Positions 53,959 to 61,724 of a DNA stretch of 64,000 bases are shown here, piece after piece. How positions within the stretch are numbered: the first letter of the stretch is position 1; every line of letters starts with the position of its first letter. A program made the translations under genes and the position numbers. Below the pieces are notes generated by a model. It saw nothing but the letters and a program-made list of their open reading frames with translations. It was not told the origin of the DNA and searched no databases. This DNA is from Paracoccus zhejiangensis (GTDB lineage: Bacteria > Pseudomonadota > Alphaproteobacteria > Rhodobacterales > Rhodobacteraceae): positions 1,364,001 to 1,428,000 of the forward strand of contig NZ_CP025430.1 of the NCBI RefSeq assembly GCF_002847445.1, given 5' to 3'.

Positions 53959-55542
53959 ATGTCACCATTCGGAACCATGTCGCGGCGCAGCCTGCTGACC
54001 CTGATCGGGGCGACGGCGGGCAGCGCAGCGATGCTGCGGGCGATGACCACGATGGGTCACGCACAGGAAAGCGATTACAAGCCGGTGAAGCTCGAGGGCG
54101 ACCCCAAGGGCGCCTCGGTCGTCATCCTTGGCGCCGGTCTTGCGGGGATGACCGCGGCGCTGGAACTGCGCGATGCGGGCTACAAGGTCACCATCCTCGA
54201 ATACCAGAAACGCGCCGGAGGCCGCTGCATCACCCTGCGCGGTGGCGACGAGGTGCACGAGATGGGCGGTTTCGTCCAGAAGGTCGGCTTCTCGGAAGGC
54301 CAGTTCTTCAACAACGGACCCTGGCGCATCCCGCATCACCACCAGGGGGTGATCCATTACTGCCAGCGCCTCGGTGTCGCCCTGCAACCCTTCGTTCAGG
54401 AAAACCTCAGCGCCTACCTGCATTCCAAGGATGCCTTCGACGGCAAGCCGCAGCGCCAGTCCTGGATCAAGGCCGATTACCAGGGCCATGTGACCGAGCT
54501 TCTGACCAAGGCGGTCAATGCCGGCGCGCTGGATGACGAGGTGACCGGCGAGACCAAGGACATGCTCTTGGAAAGCCTGCGCGAGTATGGCGCGCTGGAC
54601 AAGGACATGCGCTATGCCAGCAATATCGGCACCTCGAACCTGCGCGGCTATGACAAGCCCGCCGGCGGCGGCATGACCTCGGCCCCCGTTCCCTCGACGC
54701 CGATCGGGCGCGACGACCTGCTGCGCTCGGGCCTCTGGCATCACCTGCGCGAGCATGACATCTACGAACACCACGCCCCGCTGTTCCAGCCCATCGGCGG
54801 CATGGACATGATCGCCCGTGGTTTTGCCAACGAGGTCGGCGACCTGATCACCTATGACGCCCGCGTCACCCGCATCGCGCAAAGCGAGACCGGCGTGACC
54901 ATCGATTACGACAGCTCCTCGGGCGAGGGTGAAGGTGGGCAGGTGACGGCGGATTACTGCGTCTGCACCATCCCCTTCTCGGTTCTGGGCCAGATCGAGG
55001 CCGACCTGTCCTCGGACCTGCAGAACGCCGTCGATACCGTCTGGTATTACGAGGGCTTCAAGGCCGGGCTGGAGATGAAGCGCCGCTTCTGGGAGCAGGA
55101 CGAGAAGATCTATGGCGGGATCACCTTCACCGATCTCTCCATCGGCCAGATCAGCTATCCCTCCGCCGACATGATGAGCGCCGGGCCGGGCGTGCTTCTG
55201 GGCGCCTACCAGTTCGGCAAGCCCGCCTATGAATTCACCGCGCTGACGCCCGAACAGCGGATCGAGCGCTGCCTGGCCGATGGCGAGAAGATCCACGGGC
55301 CGAACTATCGCCAGGAATTCACCGCCGGCGCCAGCTTCGGCTGGCACCGCAATTCCTGGACCCTTGGCTGCTATGGCCATTGGGACGAGTATGGCGACAC
55401 CTTCTTCAAGGCCTGCGAGGTCGATCGTCGGCTGGTCTGCGCCGGAGAGCACCTGTCGCAATGGCCGGGCTGGCAGGAGGGCGCCATCCTGTCGGCGCTG
55501 GACGCCATCACCCGCCTGCATCAACGCGTCATCGCCGGCTGA
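53959..55542 (+). CDS. Tat-exported flavin monoamine oxidase-family protein
   Basis: A 527-residue FAD enzyme. A Tat signal begins it (SRRSLL at 8-13, then a hydrophobic stretch ending near MGHAQ). The FAD motif follows (VVILGAGLAGMTAALELRDAGYKVTILEYQKRAGGR), then QPIGGMDMIARGFA and the C-terminal FAD-contact region (GEHLSQWPGWQEGAILSALDA). It belongs to the amine oxidase/L-amino acid oxidase superfamily that dehydrogenates C-N bonds. The ATG at 53959 has GGGAGG upstream; another in-frame ATG is at 53941. The cytochrome c gene 13 bases downstream suggests electrons go to a cytochrome, making it a dehydrogenase. The substrate is unknown. Confidence 0.92.
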   Translation: MSPFGTMSRRSLLTLIGATAGSAAMLRAMTTMGHAQESDYKPVKLEGDPKGASVVILGAGLAGMTAALELRDAGYKVTILEYQKRAGGRCITLRGGDEVHEMGGFVQKVGFSEGQFFNNGPWRIPHHHQGVIHYCQRLGVALQPFVQENLSAYLHSKDAFDGKPQRQSWIKADYQGHVTELLTKAVNAGALDDEVTGETKDMLLESLREYGALDKDMRYASNIGTSNLRGYDKPAGGGMTSAPVPSTPIGRDDLLRSGLWHHLREHDIYEHHAPLFQPIGGMDMIARGFANEVGDLITYDARVTRIAQSETGVTIDYDSSSGEGEGGQVTADYCVCTIPFSVLGQIEADLSSDLQNAVDTVWYYEGFKAGLEMKRRFWEQDEKIYGGITFTDLSIGQISYPSADMMSAGPGVLLGAYQFGKPAYEFTALTPEQRIERCLADGEKIHGPNYRQEFTAGASFGWHRNSWTLGCYGHWDEYGDTFFKACEVDRRLVCAGEHLSQWPGWQEGAILSALDAITRLHQRVIAG

Positions 55543-55555
55543 GGAGGACCGAACC

Positions 55556-56206
55556 ATGAAACCGATCATTCCGACCCTTCTGGCGGCGCTGATGCTGACC
55601 GCCCCGGCTTTTGCGCAGGAAGCCGCACCTGAAGCCACCCCGGAAGCTGCCGAGGCCGAAGCGGCGACCGCCGAGGCAACCGCAGTGGCCGAGGCCGATG
55701 CCACGCCCCCGGCTGCCGAGGACGCCGCCCCCGGAACGGCGCAGGCCATGCCCTTGACCCAGACCATCACTGACATCATCACCGACGCGCCCGACAGCGC
55801 GGCGGCGGAAGCCGCTGCCGGGGCGCTGACCAGCGCAACCGCGCCGGGCCTTGATGATGGCAGCGAGCAGCTTGGTTTTTCGACCGGCGAGGAAATCTAC
55901 CAATATCTCTGCCGGGGCTGCCACCAGTATGACGGCTCGGGGGCCAAGGGTGCCGGTGCCTACCCGGCGCTTGCGGGCAACGAGAACCTCGAATTCGGCG
56001 ACTATCCGGTGATGCTGGTGGTCAATGGCCAGAAGGGCATGCCGCCCTTGGGTCATATGCTGTCGGACGAGCAGGTCGTGGCCGTGGTCACCTATATCCA
56101 GACCAGCTTCGGCAACAGCTATACCGAACACCCGACGGTCGAGACGGTCGCCGGCGTCCGCCCGGAAGAACCGACCGCCAGCGCCGGCGGCTCGGGCGGC
56201 AACTGA
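55556..56206 (+). CDS. Exported cytochrome c paired with the amine oxidase
   Basis: A 216-residue protein. The Sec signal is residues 1-20 (ending AFA), then an Ala/Glu/Pro/Thr-rich linker of about 45 residues and a helical spacer. A single class I cytochrome c domain has C119, C122 and H123 (CRGCHQYDGSG); M162 or M168 is the likely distal ligand (GQKGMPPLGHML). The ATG at 55556 follows GAGGAGG and lies 13 bases from the oxidase stop, so the two are one operon. Its probable role is to take electrons from the flavoprotein to the respiratory chain. Confidence 0.92.
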   Translation: MKPIIPTLLAALMLTAPAFAQEAAPEATPEAAEAEAATAEATAVAEADATPPAAEDAAPGTAQAMPLTQTITDIITDAPDSAAAEAAAGALTSATAPGLDDGSEQLGFSTGEEIYQYLCRGCHQYDGSGAKGAGAYPALAGNENLEFGDYPVMLVVNGQKGMPPLGHMLSDEQVVAVVTYIQTSFGNSYTEHPTVETVAGVRPEEPTASAGGSGGN

Positions 56207-56244
56207 CAAGGCGGCGCGCTGGCCGCTCCGGCTGGCGCGCCTTG
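56207..56244 (+). terminator. Imperfect hairpin after the cytochrome c gene
   Basis: CAAGGCGGCGCGCTGGCC (56207-56224) can pair with GGCTGGCGCGCCTTG (56230-56244) with bulges. It lies immediately after the stop codon and before the convergent tRNA gene. Confidence 0.4.
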
Positions 56245-56281
56245 CCGCAAGGCGCCGAACGTCATCGATGACTTGGGATGA

Positions 56282-56358
56282 TGGTAGGCCCGGCAGGACT
56301 TGAACCCGCAACCAAGGCGTTATGAGCGCCCTGCTCTAACCAATTGAGCTACAGGCCC
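56282..56358 (-). tRNA. tRNA with CAT anticodon, probably tRNA-Ile2 (possibly elongator tRNA-Met)
   Basis: A 77-base cloverleaf with encoded CCA. The acceptor stem GGGCCTG pairs with CGGGCCT. The D-arm is GCTCAATTGGTTAGAGC, the anticodon stem GGGCG/CGCCT with loop CTCATAA (anticodon CAT), and the T-arm GCGGG-TTCAAGT-CCTGC. Positions 4 and 5 are C paired with G (C4-G69, C5-G68), determinants for lysidine synthase TilS. With the TTGGTT variable region this resembles tRNA-Ile2 more than elongator Met or the initiator. Final identity needs a model search. Confidence 0.88.
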
Positions 56359-56435
56359 CCAATGATCGCCATCCTCGTAGAACCTGCGCCGCGCCCGGTC
56401 AAGGCGCGGCGCAGGGCCCTTTCATCTGGCACGGA

Positions 56436-57611
56436 TCATTCGGCGTCGAGGAAGGCCTTCAGCCGGTCGCTGGCCTGGGCGATGTTCAGCACCCCGTCCA
56501 GATGGCCGCGGGTGCCCTGCAGCTCGACGATCTCGACCGGGGTGCCGTCGGATTTGATGATGCCGGCGGTTTCGCGCACGGCGTCACCCGGAAAGACCAG
56601 GTCCTCATCGGTATGGATCAGCATCACCGGCACGTCGATGTTGAGCAGGCCCTTGTAGATCCCGTCCTCGGGATGGCCGGCGACGAATTGCTGGCAGGCG
56701 CGCACGAGATAGAGGAAATGGTTCGCATCCGACAGGCTGGCCCGCGCCGCGCCGGCCTTGTTCAGCGCATCGACCACGGCATAGTCATTGGCCCAGGCCT
56801 TGCCCGGATCGGCACCCTCGGCCGCCCAGTTGCGCCCGAAGGTGCCATTGGTCCATTCCGCCGAATTGGCGTGCAGCGTCACCACCTTCAGCGCATCGGC
56901 CAGCCCGGCATTGGGTGCTTCACCCTCGTAATAGTCCCCGCCGTTCCAGTTCGCATCGAGCTTGATGGGCGAGGCCCAGACATCCAGCCAGGCGATCAGG
57001 TCGGCATCGGCCCAGCCCGAGGCGATGACCGGGATCACCCGCTCCAAGAGATCGGGATGCCGCGCCGCCCATTCATAGCTTTGCAGGCCCCCCATCGAGG
57101 CGCCCATGACCGCGTGCCATTTCGGAATGCCCAGCTGATCCATCAGCCCCTTCTGCGTCTCGACGAAATCGCCGATGGTCAGGATCGGAAAATCCATGCC
57201 CCAGGGCTTGCCGGTCGCCGGGTTCACCGAGGCCGGGCCGGTGGTGATGACATTCGGATCATTGGCGCCAAGGTTCACCGGGCTGTCCACGGCGACGACG
57301 AAATACTTGTCGGTGTCGATTGCCTTGCCCGAACCGATGATCGTGTCCCAATAGCCGGGTGCCGCATCGGACTCGGCATATTTCCCCGCCGCATGGCTGT
57401 TGCCGCTGAAGTAATGCGGGATCAGGATGGCATTGTCCTTGGCCTCGTTCAGCGTGCCATAGGTCTCGTAGCCCAGGGTCATCTCGGGGATGGTCGCGCC
57501 GCCATCGGTGGTGAAATCGGTCAGGGTGAAGGATTGCTTCTCGACCAGCGGCTCATAGGCGAATGCAGGGCCGGCGGCGATCAGCGCGGCGATCAGGGCG
57601 AAATGTTTCAT
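56436..57611 (-). CDS. Exported alpha/beta hydrolase of the homoserine acetyltransferase (MetX) superfamily
   Basis: A 391-residue protein. A Sec signal peptide (MKHFALIAALIAAGPAFA) precedes a MetX-like alpha/beta-hydrolase with EMTLGYETYGTLNEAKDN and the nucleophile S172 in VMGASMGGLQSYEW. Acid and base regions are IHTDEDLVFPGDAV and RGHLDGVLN. True MetX is cytoplasmic, so an exported member probably acts as an esterase or acyltransferase on an envelope or medium compound. The start codon overlaps a GGGATATTTGC element resembling the dispersed repeat. It lies downstream of the Fur/Mur gene on the same strand. Confidence 0.88.
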   Translation of the reverse strand: MKHFALIAALIAAGPAFAYEPLVEKQSFTLTDFTTDGGATIPEMTLGYETYGTLNEAKDNAILIPHYFSGNSHAAGKYAESDAAPGYWDTIIGSGKAIDTDKYFVVAVDSPVNLGANDPNVITTGPASVNPATGKPWGMDFPILTIGDFVETQKGLMDQLGIPKWHAVMGASMGGLQSYEWAARHPDLLERVIPVIASGWADADLIAWLDVWASPIKLDANWNGGDYYEGEAPNAGLADALKVVTLHANSAEWTNGTFGRNWAAEGADPGKAWANDYAVVDALNKAGAARASLSDANHFLYLVRACQQFVAGHPEDGIYKGLLNIDVPVMLIHTDEDLVFPGDAVRETAGIIKSDGTPVEIVELQGTRGHLDGVLNIAQASDRLKAFLDAE

Positions 57612-57624
57612 GCAAATATCCCGG
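57605..57624 (-). repeat. Partial match to the GGGATATTT repeat at a start codon
   Basis: On the minus strand CCGGGATATTTGCATGAAAC matches the core CCGGGATATTTGC-TGAA of the ilvB-ilvH gap repeat, with the ATG of the exported hydrolase inside it; its GGGA sits where a ribosome site is needed. Could be chance or a remnant. Confidence 0.35.
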
Positions 57625-57685
57625 TTGGTTTCCGTACCCGGGTATCGAACAAAGAGCTTAAGGATTCGTAAAGGTGTAATTCAAC

Positions 57686-58111
57686 CTAGGCGGTCGGCTT
57701 GCGGCGCACATACAGCTCCAGCCGGTGATGGACGATCTCATAGCCCATCTCGGCGGCAATCTCGGCCTGCAGGCGCTCGATCCGGTCATTGGTGAACTCG
57801 ATCACCTGCCCGGTCTCCACGTCGATCATGTGGTCGTGGTGGTGCTGGTCAGCCGGCTCCCACCGCGCCGGTTCGCCCTGGAATTCCAGCTTCTCGATGA
57901 CGCCCTGCGCCTGCAGCGTGGTCAGGGTGCGATAGACGGTGGCCAGCGACACTCCAGCCCCTGCCGCCTCGGCGCGGCGGTGCAATTCCGTCGCATCGGG
58001 GTGATCGGCGCAATCGGCCAGCACGCTCAAGAGCAGCTTGCGCTGGCGGGTGATGCGGACGCCGGCATCGCGGAGCGCGGTTTCCAGTTGCAGGGCACGG
58101 GACTCGGACAT
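57686..58111 (-). CDS. Fur-family regulator, Mur-like (manganese/iron)
   Basis: A 141-residue Fur-superfamily repressor: winged helix ITRQRKLLLSVLADCADHPDATELHRRA with VSLATVYRTLTTLQAQG, then a metal domain with a histidine cluster (ADQHHHDHMIDVETG). Only one cysteine is present, so the structural CXXC zinc site of classical Fur and Zur is missing, as in many alphaproteobacterial Fur/Mur proteins. It is divergent from a sitABCD transporter with operator-like palindromes between, so metal-dependent repression of that operon is expected. The start at 58111 gives normal length. Confidence 0.9.
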   Translation of the reverse strand: MSESRALQLETALRDAGVRITRQRKLLLSVLADCADHPDATELHRRAEAAGAGVSLATVYRTLTTLQAQGVIEKLEFQGEPARWEPADQHHHDHMIDVETGQVIEFTNDRIERLQAEIAAEMGYEIVHHRLELYVRRKPTA

Positions 58112-58138
58112 GGGACTGTCATGCCCCAGCACGGCACC

Positions 58139-58203
58139 AGTTGCAACTAGCCAGTTGCGAATCAATCGCAACTGTTGACAGTTGAGAATGATTCGCAGAT
58201 ACA
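58139..58203. promoter_or_regulatory. Fur/Mur-type operators and promoter between fur-like gene and sitA
   Basis: Site 1, AGTTGCGA-ATCAA-TCGCAACT (58153-58173), is a perfect palindrome. Site 2, TTGAGAATGATTCGCAG (58182-58198), has the same pattern TTGmGAATsAwTCGCAr and also fits a degenerate Fur 7-1-7 box. A further palindrome AGTTGCAACT lies at 58139-58148. TTGACA (58175-58180) with GATACA 17 bases later forms a rightward promoter overlapping site 2. Confidence 0.7.
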
Positions 58204-58212
58204 AGGCGCATC

Positions 58213-59115
58213 ATGACCCCGAACCCGATCCGGACCCTCAGCCGCCTTGCCCTTGCCGCCCTCTTGCCGCTGCTGCTGGCCCAGCCCGCGCTGGCCGAGC
58301 GGCTGAAGGTCGTCACCACCTTCACCATCATCGCCGACATGGCCCGCAACGTGGCCGGAGATGCGGCGGATGTGGAATCGATCACCCGCCCCGGCGCCGA
58401 TATCCACGCCTACCAGCCAACGGCAGGTGACATGATCCGGGCCTCGGATGTCGGGCTGATCCTCGCCAACGGGATGAATCTCGAGGCCTGGTTCCAGCAG
58501 TTCATCGAAAAGCTGGGCGATGTGCCGGTGGCGGTGGTCAGCGAGGGGGTCGAGCCCATCGCCATCCGCGGCGGCGACTATGACGGCAAGCCCAATCCCC
58601 ATGCCTGGATGTCGCTGTCGAGCGCGCTGGTCTATGTCGAGAACATCGCCACCGCGCTGGCTGAGGCCGATCCGCAGAACGCCGCCACCTACCGGCAGAA
58701 TGCGGAAGGTTACAAGGCGCAGATCGAGGCCGCGCTTGGCCCCCTGCGCGAGGCCGCCCATGCCCTGCCCGACAACCGCCGCTGGCTGGTCAGTTCCGAG
58801 GGCGCCTTCTCCTACCTCACCCGCGATTACGGGCTGAACGAGCTGTTTCTCTGGCCGATCAATTCCGACGGACAGGGCACGCCGCAGCAGGTGCGCCGGG
58901 TGATCGACACGGTTCGAGCCGAAAAGATCCCGGTGGTCTTTTCCGAATCCACCGTCTCGGACCGCCCCGCCCGCGCCATCGCCGCCGAAACCGGGGCGCG
59001 CTATGGCGGGCAGCTTTACGTCGACAGCCTGTCCGAAGCCGACGGGCCGGTGCCGACCTATCTGGACCTCTTGAAGGTCACCAGCGAAACCATCCTGACC
59101 GAGTTGCAGAAATGA
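58213..59115 (+). CDS. sitA: Metal ABC transporter substrate-binding protein (SitA/MntC type)
   Basis: A 300-residue periplasmic binding protein of the cluster A-I family for Mn2+, Fe2+ or Zn2+. The signal peptide ends at ALA near residue 28. Metal ligands are expected at the histidines in [13 protein letters not shown] and [10 protein letters not shown], the glutamate in [14 protein letters not shown] and the C-terminal aspartate in LYVDSLS. There is no His-rich loop, which argues against a zinc-specific ZnuA. A four-base overlap joins it to sitB. The nearby Mur-like regulator favours manganese or iron. Confidence 0.92.
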   Translation: MTPNPIRTLSRLALAALLPLLLAQPALAERLKVVTTFTIIADMARNVAGDAADVESITRPGADIHAYQPTAGDMIRASDVGLILANGMNLEAWFQQFIEKLGDVPVAVVSEGVEPIAIRGGDYDGKPNPHAWMSLSSALVYVENIATALAEADPQNAATYRQNAEGYKAQIEAALGPLREAAHALPDNRRWLVSSEGAFSYLTRDYGLNELFLWPINSDGQGTPQQVRRVIDTVRAEKIPVVFSESTVSDRPARAIAAETGARYGGQLYVDSLSEADGPVPTYLDLLKVTSETILTELQK

Positions 59116-59960
59116 CCGATGGCATCACTGTTTCCGACCTGACCGTCACCTATCGCAACGGCCACACGGCCCTGCGCGAGGCCAGCCTGACCGTACCGGA
59201 AGGCTCGATCACCGCGCTGGTCGGCGTGAACGGCGCGGGGAAATCGACTCTCTTCAAGGCGCTGATGGGGTTCATCCCTGCCGCACAGGGCAAGATTACC
59301 GTGCTGGGTGGCAGCGTCGCCGAGGCACTTGGCAAGAACCTGATCGCCTATGTCCCGCAGGCCGAAGAGGTCGACTGGACCTTCCCGGTCCTCGTCGAGG
59401 ATGTGGTGATGATGGGCCGCTATGGTCATATGGGCTTCCTGCGCCGCCCGCGCGCCGTGGACAAACAGGCGGTCACCGAGGCCCTTGCCCGCGTCGGCAT
59501 GGCCGAGTTCCGCCAGCGCCAGATCGGAGAGCTGTCGGGCGGGCAGAAAAAGCGCGTCTTCCTCGCCCGGGCCCTGGCGCAGGAGGGCCGGGTGATCCTC
59601 CTCGATGAGCCCTTCACCGGCGTGGATGTGAAGACCGAGGAGGCGATCATCACGCTTCTGCGCGAGATGCGGGCCGAGGGGCGGGTGATCCTCGTCTCGA
59701 CCCATGACCTCGGATCGGTACCCGAATATTGCGACCGGGTGGTGCTGGTCAAAGGCACGGTTCTGGCCTCGGGACCGGTCGCCACCACCTTCACGCCGGA
59801 GAACCTGAAACGCGCCTTCGGCGGCGTCTTGCGCCATTTCGTCCTTGGCGGCGCGGCGCTGCATGACGATCCCGATGCCCGTGCCGTCGATGTCTTCAGC
59901 GACGACGAACGCCCGCTGATCTTCTATGACCAGCAGGCCCGCACCAAAGACAGCGCATGA
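59112..59960 (+). CDS. sitB: Metal ABC transporter ATP-binding protein
   Basis: A 282-residue ATPase. Walker A is [14 protein letters not shown], the signature [15 protein letters not shown], Walker [13 protein letters not shown] and the switch histidine in STHDLGSV. It powers the SitCD permease. The C-terminal extension after the core ([25 protein letters not shown]) is usual for this subgroup. The ATG overlaps the sitA stop by four bases. Confidence 0.95.
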   Translation: MTDGITVSDLTVTYRNGHTALREASLTVPEGSITALVGVNGAGKSTLFKALMGFIPAAQGKITVLGGSVAEALGKNLIAYVPQAEEVDWTFPVLVEDVVMMGRYGHMGFLRRPRAVDKQAVTEALARVGMAEFRQRQIGELSGGQKKRVFLARALAQEGRVILLDEPFTGVDVKTEEAIITLLREMRAEGRVILVSTHDLGSVPEYCDRVVLVKGTVLASGPVATTFTPENLKRAFGGVLRHFVLGGAALHDDPDARAVDVFSDDERPLIFYDQQARTKDSA

Positions 59961-59965
59961 TGCGG

Positions 59966-60008
59966 CCCGCTTCTTCTTCACCGAAATATCCCACGGGGGC
60001 GCAGGGGT
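59966..60008 (-). repeat. GGGATATTT/GAAGAAGAA dispersed repeat, copy in the sitB-sitC gap
   Basis: On the minus strand GACCCCTGCGCCCCCGTGGGATATTTCGG is followed by TGAAGAAGAAGCGGG, matching the order and most bases of the ilvB-ilvH gap element but in the opposite orientation to the operon. It fills most of the 70-base gap between sitB and sitC. Confidence 0.65.
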
Positions 60009-60030
60009 CTAGAACCACCGCGCGGCGCAG

Positions 60031-60894
60031 ATGATCGAGACCCTTCTCATTCCCTTTCAATACGGCTTCATGTCGAACGCCATCTGGGTCGCGGCGCTGG
60101 TCGGCGGGGTCTGCGCCTTCCTCTCGGCCTACCTGATGCTGAAGGGCTGGAGCCTCATCGGAGACGCGCTCAGCCATTCGATCGTGCCGGGCGTGGCTGG
60201 GGCCTATATGCTGGGCCTGCCCTTCGCCATCGGGGCCTTCCTGTCGGGCGGGCTGGCGGCACTGGCCATGCTGTTCCTGAACAACCGCACCGGCTTGCGC
60301 GAGGATGCGATCATCGGGCTCATTTTCACCAGCTTCTTCGGGCTGGGGCTGTTCATGGTCTCGCTGAACCCGATGGCGGTCGACATCCAGACGATCACCA
60401 TGGGCAATATCCTCGCCATCCCGCCCGAGGATGTGCTGCAACTGGCGATCATCGGCTTTGTCTCGCTGGCGATCCTGCTGATGAAATGGCGCGACCTTCT
60501 GGCCGTGTTCTTCGACGAGACGCATGCCCGCACCATCGGCCTCAATCCGACCCGGCTGCGCGTCCTGTTCTTCACCCTGCTCTCGGCCTGCACGGTGGCG
60601 GCGATGCAGACCGTTGGGGCGTTTCTCGTCGTCGCCATGGTGGTAACGCCCGGCGCCACCGCCTACCTGCTGACCGACCGCTTTCCACGCCTGATCGCGC
60701 TGTCGGTCTTCATCGGCGCCTTCACCTCGGGCTTCGGCGCCTATCTGTCCTTCTTCCTCGACGGCGCGACCGGCGGGATCATCGTGCTGCTGCAGACGCT
60801 GATCTTCCTCGCCGCCTTCATCTTCGCCCCGACCCACGGGATGCTGGCCGCCCGCCGCCGGGCGCGGCAGGCCCTGCGCGAGGTCGCGCCATGA
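60031..60894 (+). CDS. sitC: Metal ABC transporter permease (first)
   Basis: A 287-residue membrane protein with eight to nine helices, of the ABC-3 permease family. Signatures are LMLKGWSLIGDALSHSIVPGVAGAYMLG near the start and AARTIGLNPTRLRVLF-type and VGAFLVVAMVVTPGATAYLLTDRF blocks later. It forms the channel with SitD. It starts 70 bases after sitB, beyond the dispersed repeat, and its stop overlaps the sitD start. Ribosome site is weak. Confidence 0.94.
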   Translation: MIETLLIPFQYGFMSNAIWVAALVGGVCAFLSAYLMLKGWSLIGDALSHSIVPGVAGAYMLGLPFAIGAFLSGGLAALAMLFLNNRTGLREDAIIGLIFTSFFGLGLFMVSLNPMAVDIQTITMGNILAIPPEDVLQLAIIGFVSLAILLMKWRDLLAVFFDETHARTIGLNPTRLRVLFFTLLSACTVAAMQTVGAFLVVAMVVTPGATAYLLTDRFPRLIALSVFIGAFTSGFGAYLSFFLDGATGGIIVLLQTLIFLAAFIFAPTHGMLAARRRARQALREVAP

Positions 60895-61724
60895 TCCTCT
60901 TCGCCCCGCTCGACTACGGTTTCATGCGCGAGGCCTTCGTCATCGCCGCGATCATTGCCGTGCCGGCGGCGCTGCTCTCGTGCTTCCTGGTCCTCAAGGG
61001 CTGGAGCCTGATGGGCGATGCGATCAGCCATGCGGTGCTGCCGGGCGTGGTCCTGGCGCATCTGCTGGGTTGGCCGCTGGTCATCGGCGCCTTTGCCGCC
61101 GGCATGGGTTGCGCGCTGGCGGCGGGCTTCCTGCAGGAGAACAGCCGGGTCAAGCAGGACACCATCCTCGGCGTGGTCATGTCGGGCATGTTCGCGGGCG
61201 GGATCGTGCTCTATGTCGCCATCGGCCCCGAGGTCGACCTGTTCCACATCCTCTTCGGCAATATCTTCGGCGTCTCGCCCGAGCAGATCCTGCGCACCGG
61301 GTTGATCGCGCTGCTGGTCAGCGGCGGCATCCTGATGAACTGGCGGGCGCTGACGCTGTACAGTTTCGACCCGGTGCAGGCGCGGGTGATCGGGCTGCCG
61401 GTGCGTTGGCTGCATTATGGACTGCTTGCGGCGATCTCGCTGACGGTGGTTGCGATGCTGACCGCGGTGGGGATCATCTTGGCCGTGGGCCTTCTGATCG
61501 CGCCGGGAGCCATCGCCTTCCTGGTCACGCGGCGGATGCAGGCCATGCTGGCGGTCGCCTCGGCGGTGTCACTGGTCTCCTGCCTTGCGGGCGTCTGGCT
61601 CAGCTTCTGGATCGACAGCGCCCCGGCGCCGACCATCGTTCTGGTGCTGACCGGCTTCTTCGTCGCGGCCTTTGTCTGGCGACAGGTCCGAACCCGCCGC
61701 GCCACCGCCGGCCAGCCTGCCTAG
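60891..61724 (+). CDS. sitD: Metal ABC transporter permease (second)
   Basis: A 277-residue ABC-3 family permease, paralogous to the preceding protein (VLKGWSLMGDAISHAVLPGVVLAHLLG, ARVIGLPVRWLHYGLLAAISL, VGIILAVGLLIAPGAIAFLVTRRM). The ATGA overlap with sitC indicates coupled translation. The 3' end overlaps the convergent amidohydrolase gene by four bases, leaving no separate terminator between them. Confidence 0.94.
   Translation: MILFAPLDYGFMREAFVIAAIIAVPAALLSCFLVLKGWSLMGDAISHAVLPGVVLAHLLGWPLVIGAFAAGMGCALAAGFLQENSRVKQDTILGVVMSGMFAGGIVLYVAIGPEVDLFHILFGNIFGVSPEQILRTGLIALLVSGGILMNWRALTLYSFDPVQARVIGLPVRWLHYGLLAAISLTVVAMLTAVGIILAVGLLIAPGAIAFLVTRRMQAMLAVASAVSLVSCLAGVWLSFWIDSAPAPTIVLVLTGFFVAAFVWRQVRTRRATAGQPA

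Noticed and set aside
53962..55782. 606-residue frame antisense to the amine oxidase
   Set aside because: Gly/Ala/Val-rich shadow over a gene with Tat and FAD motifs.
57612..57685. Possible SAM riboswitch before the MetX-like gene
   Set aside because: The leader is short and shows none of the SAM-II core elements; the gene is exported and unlikely to be biosynthetic MetX.
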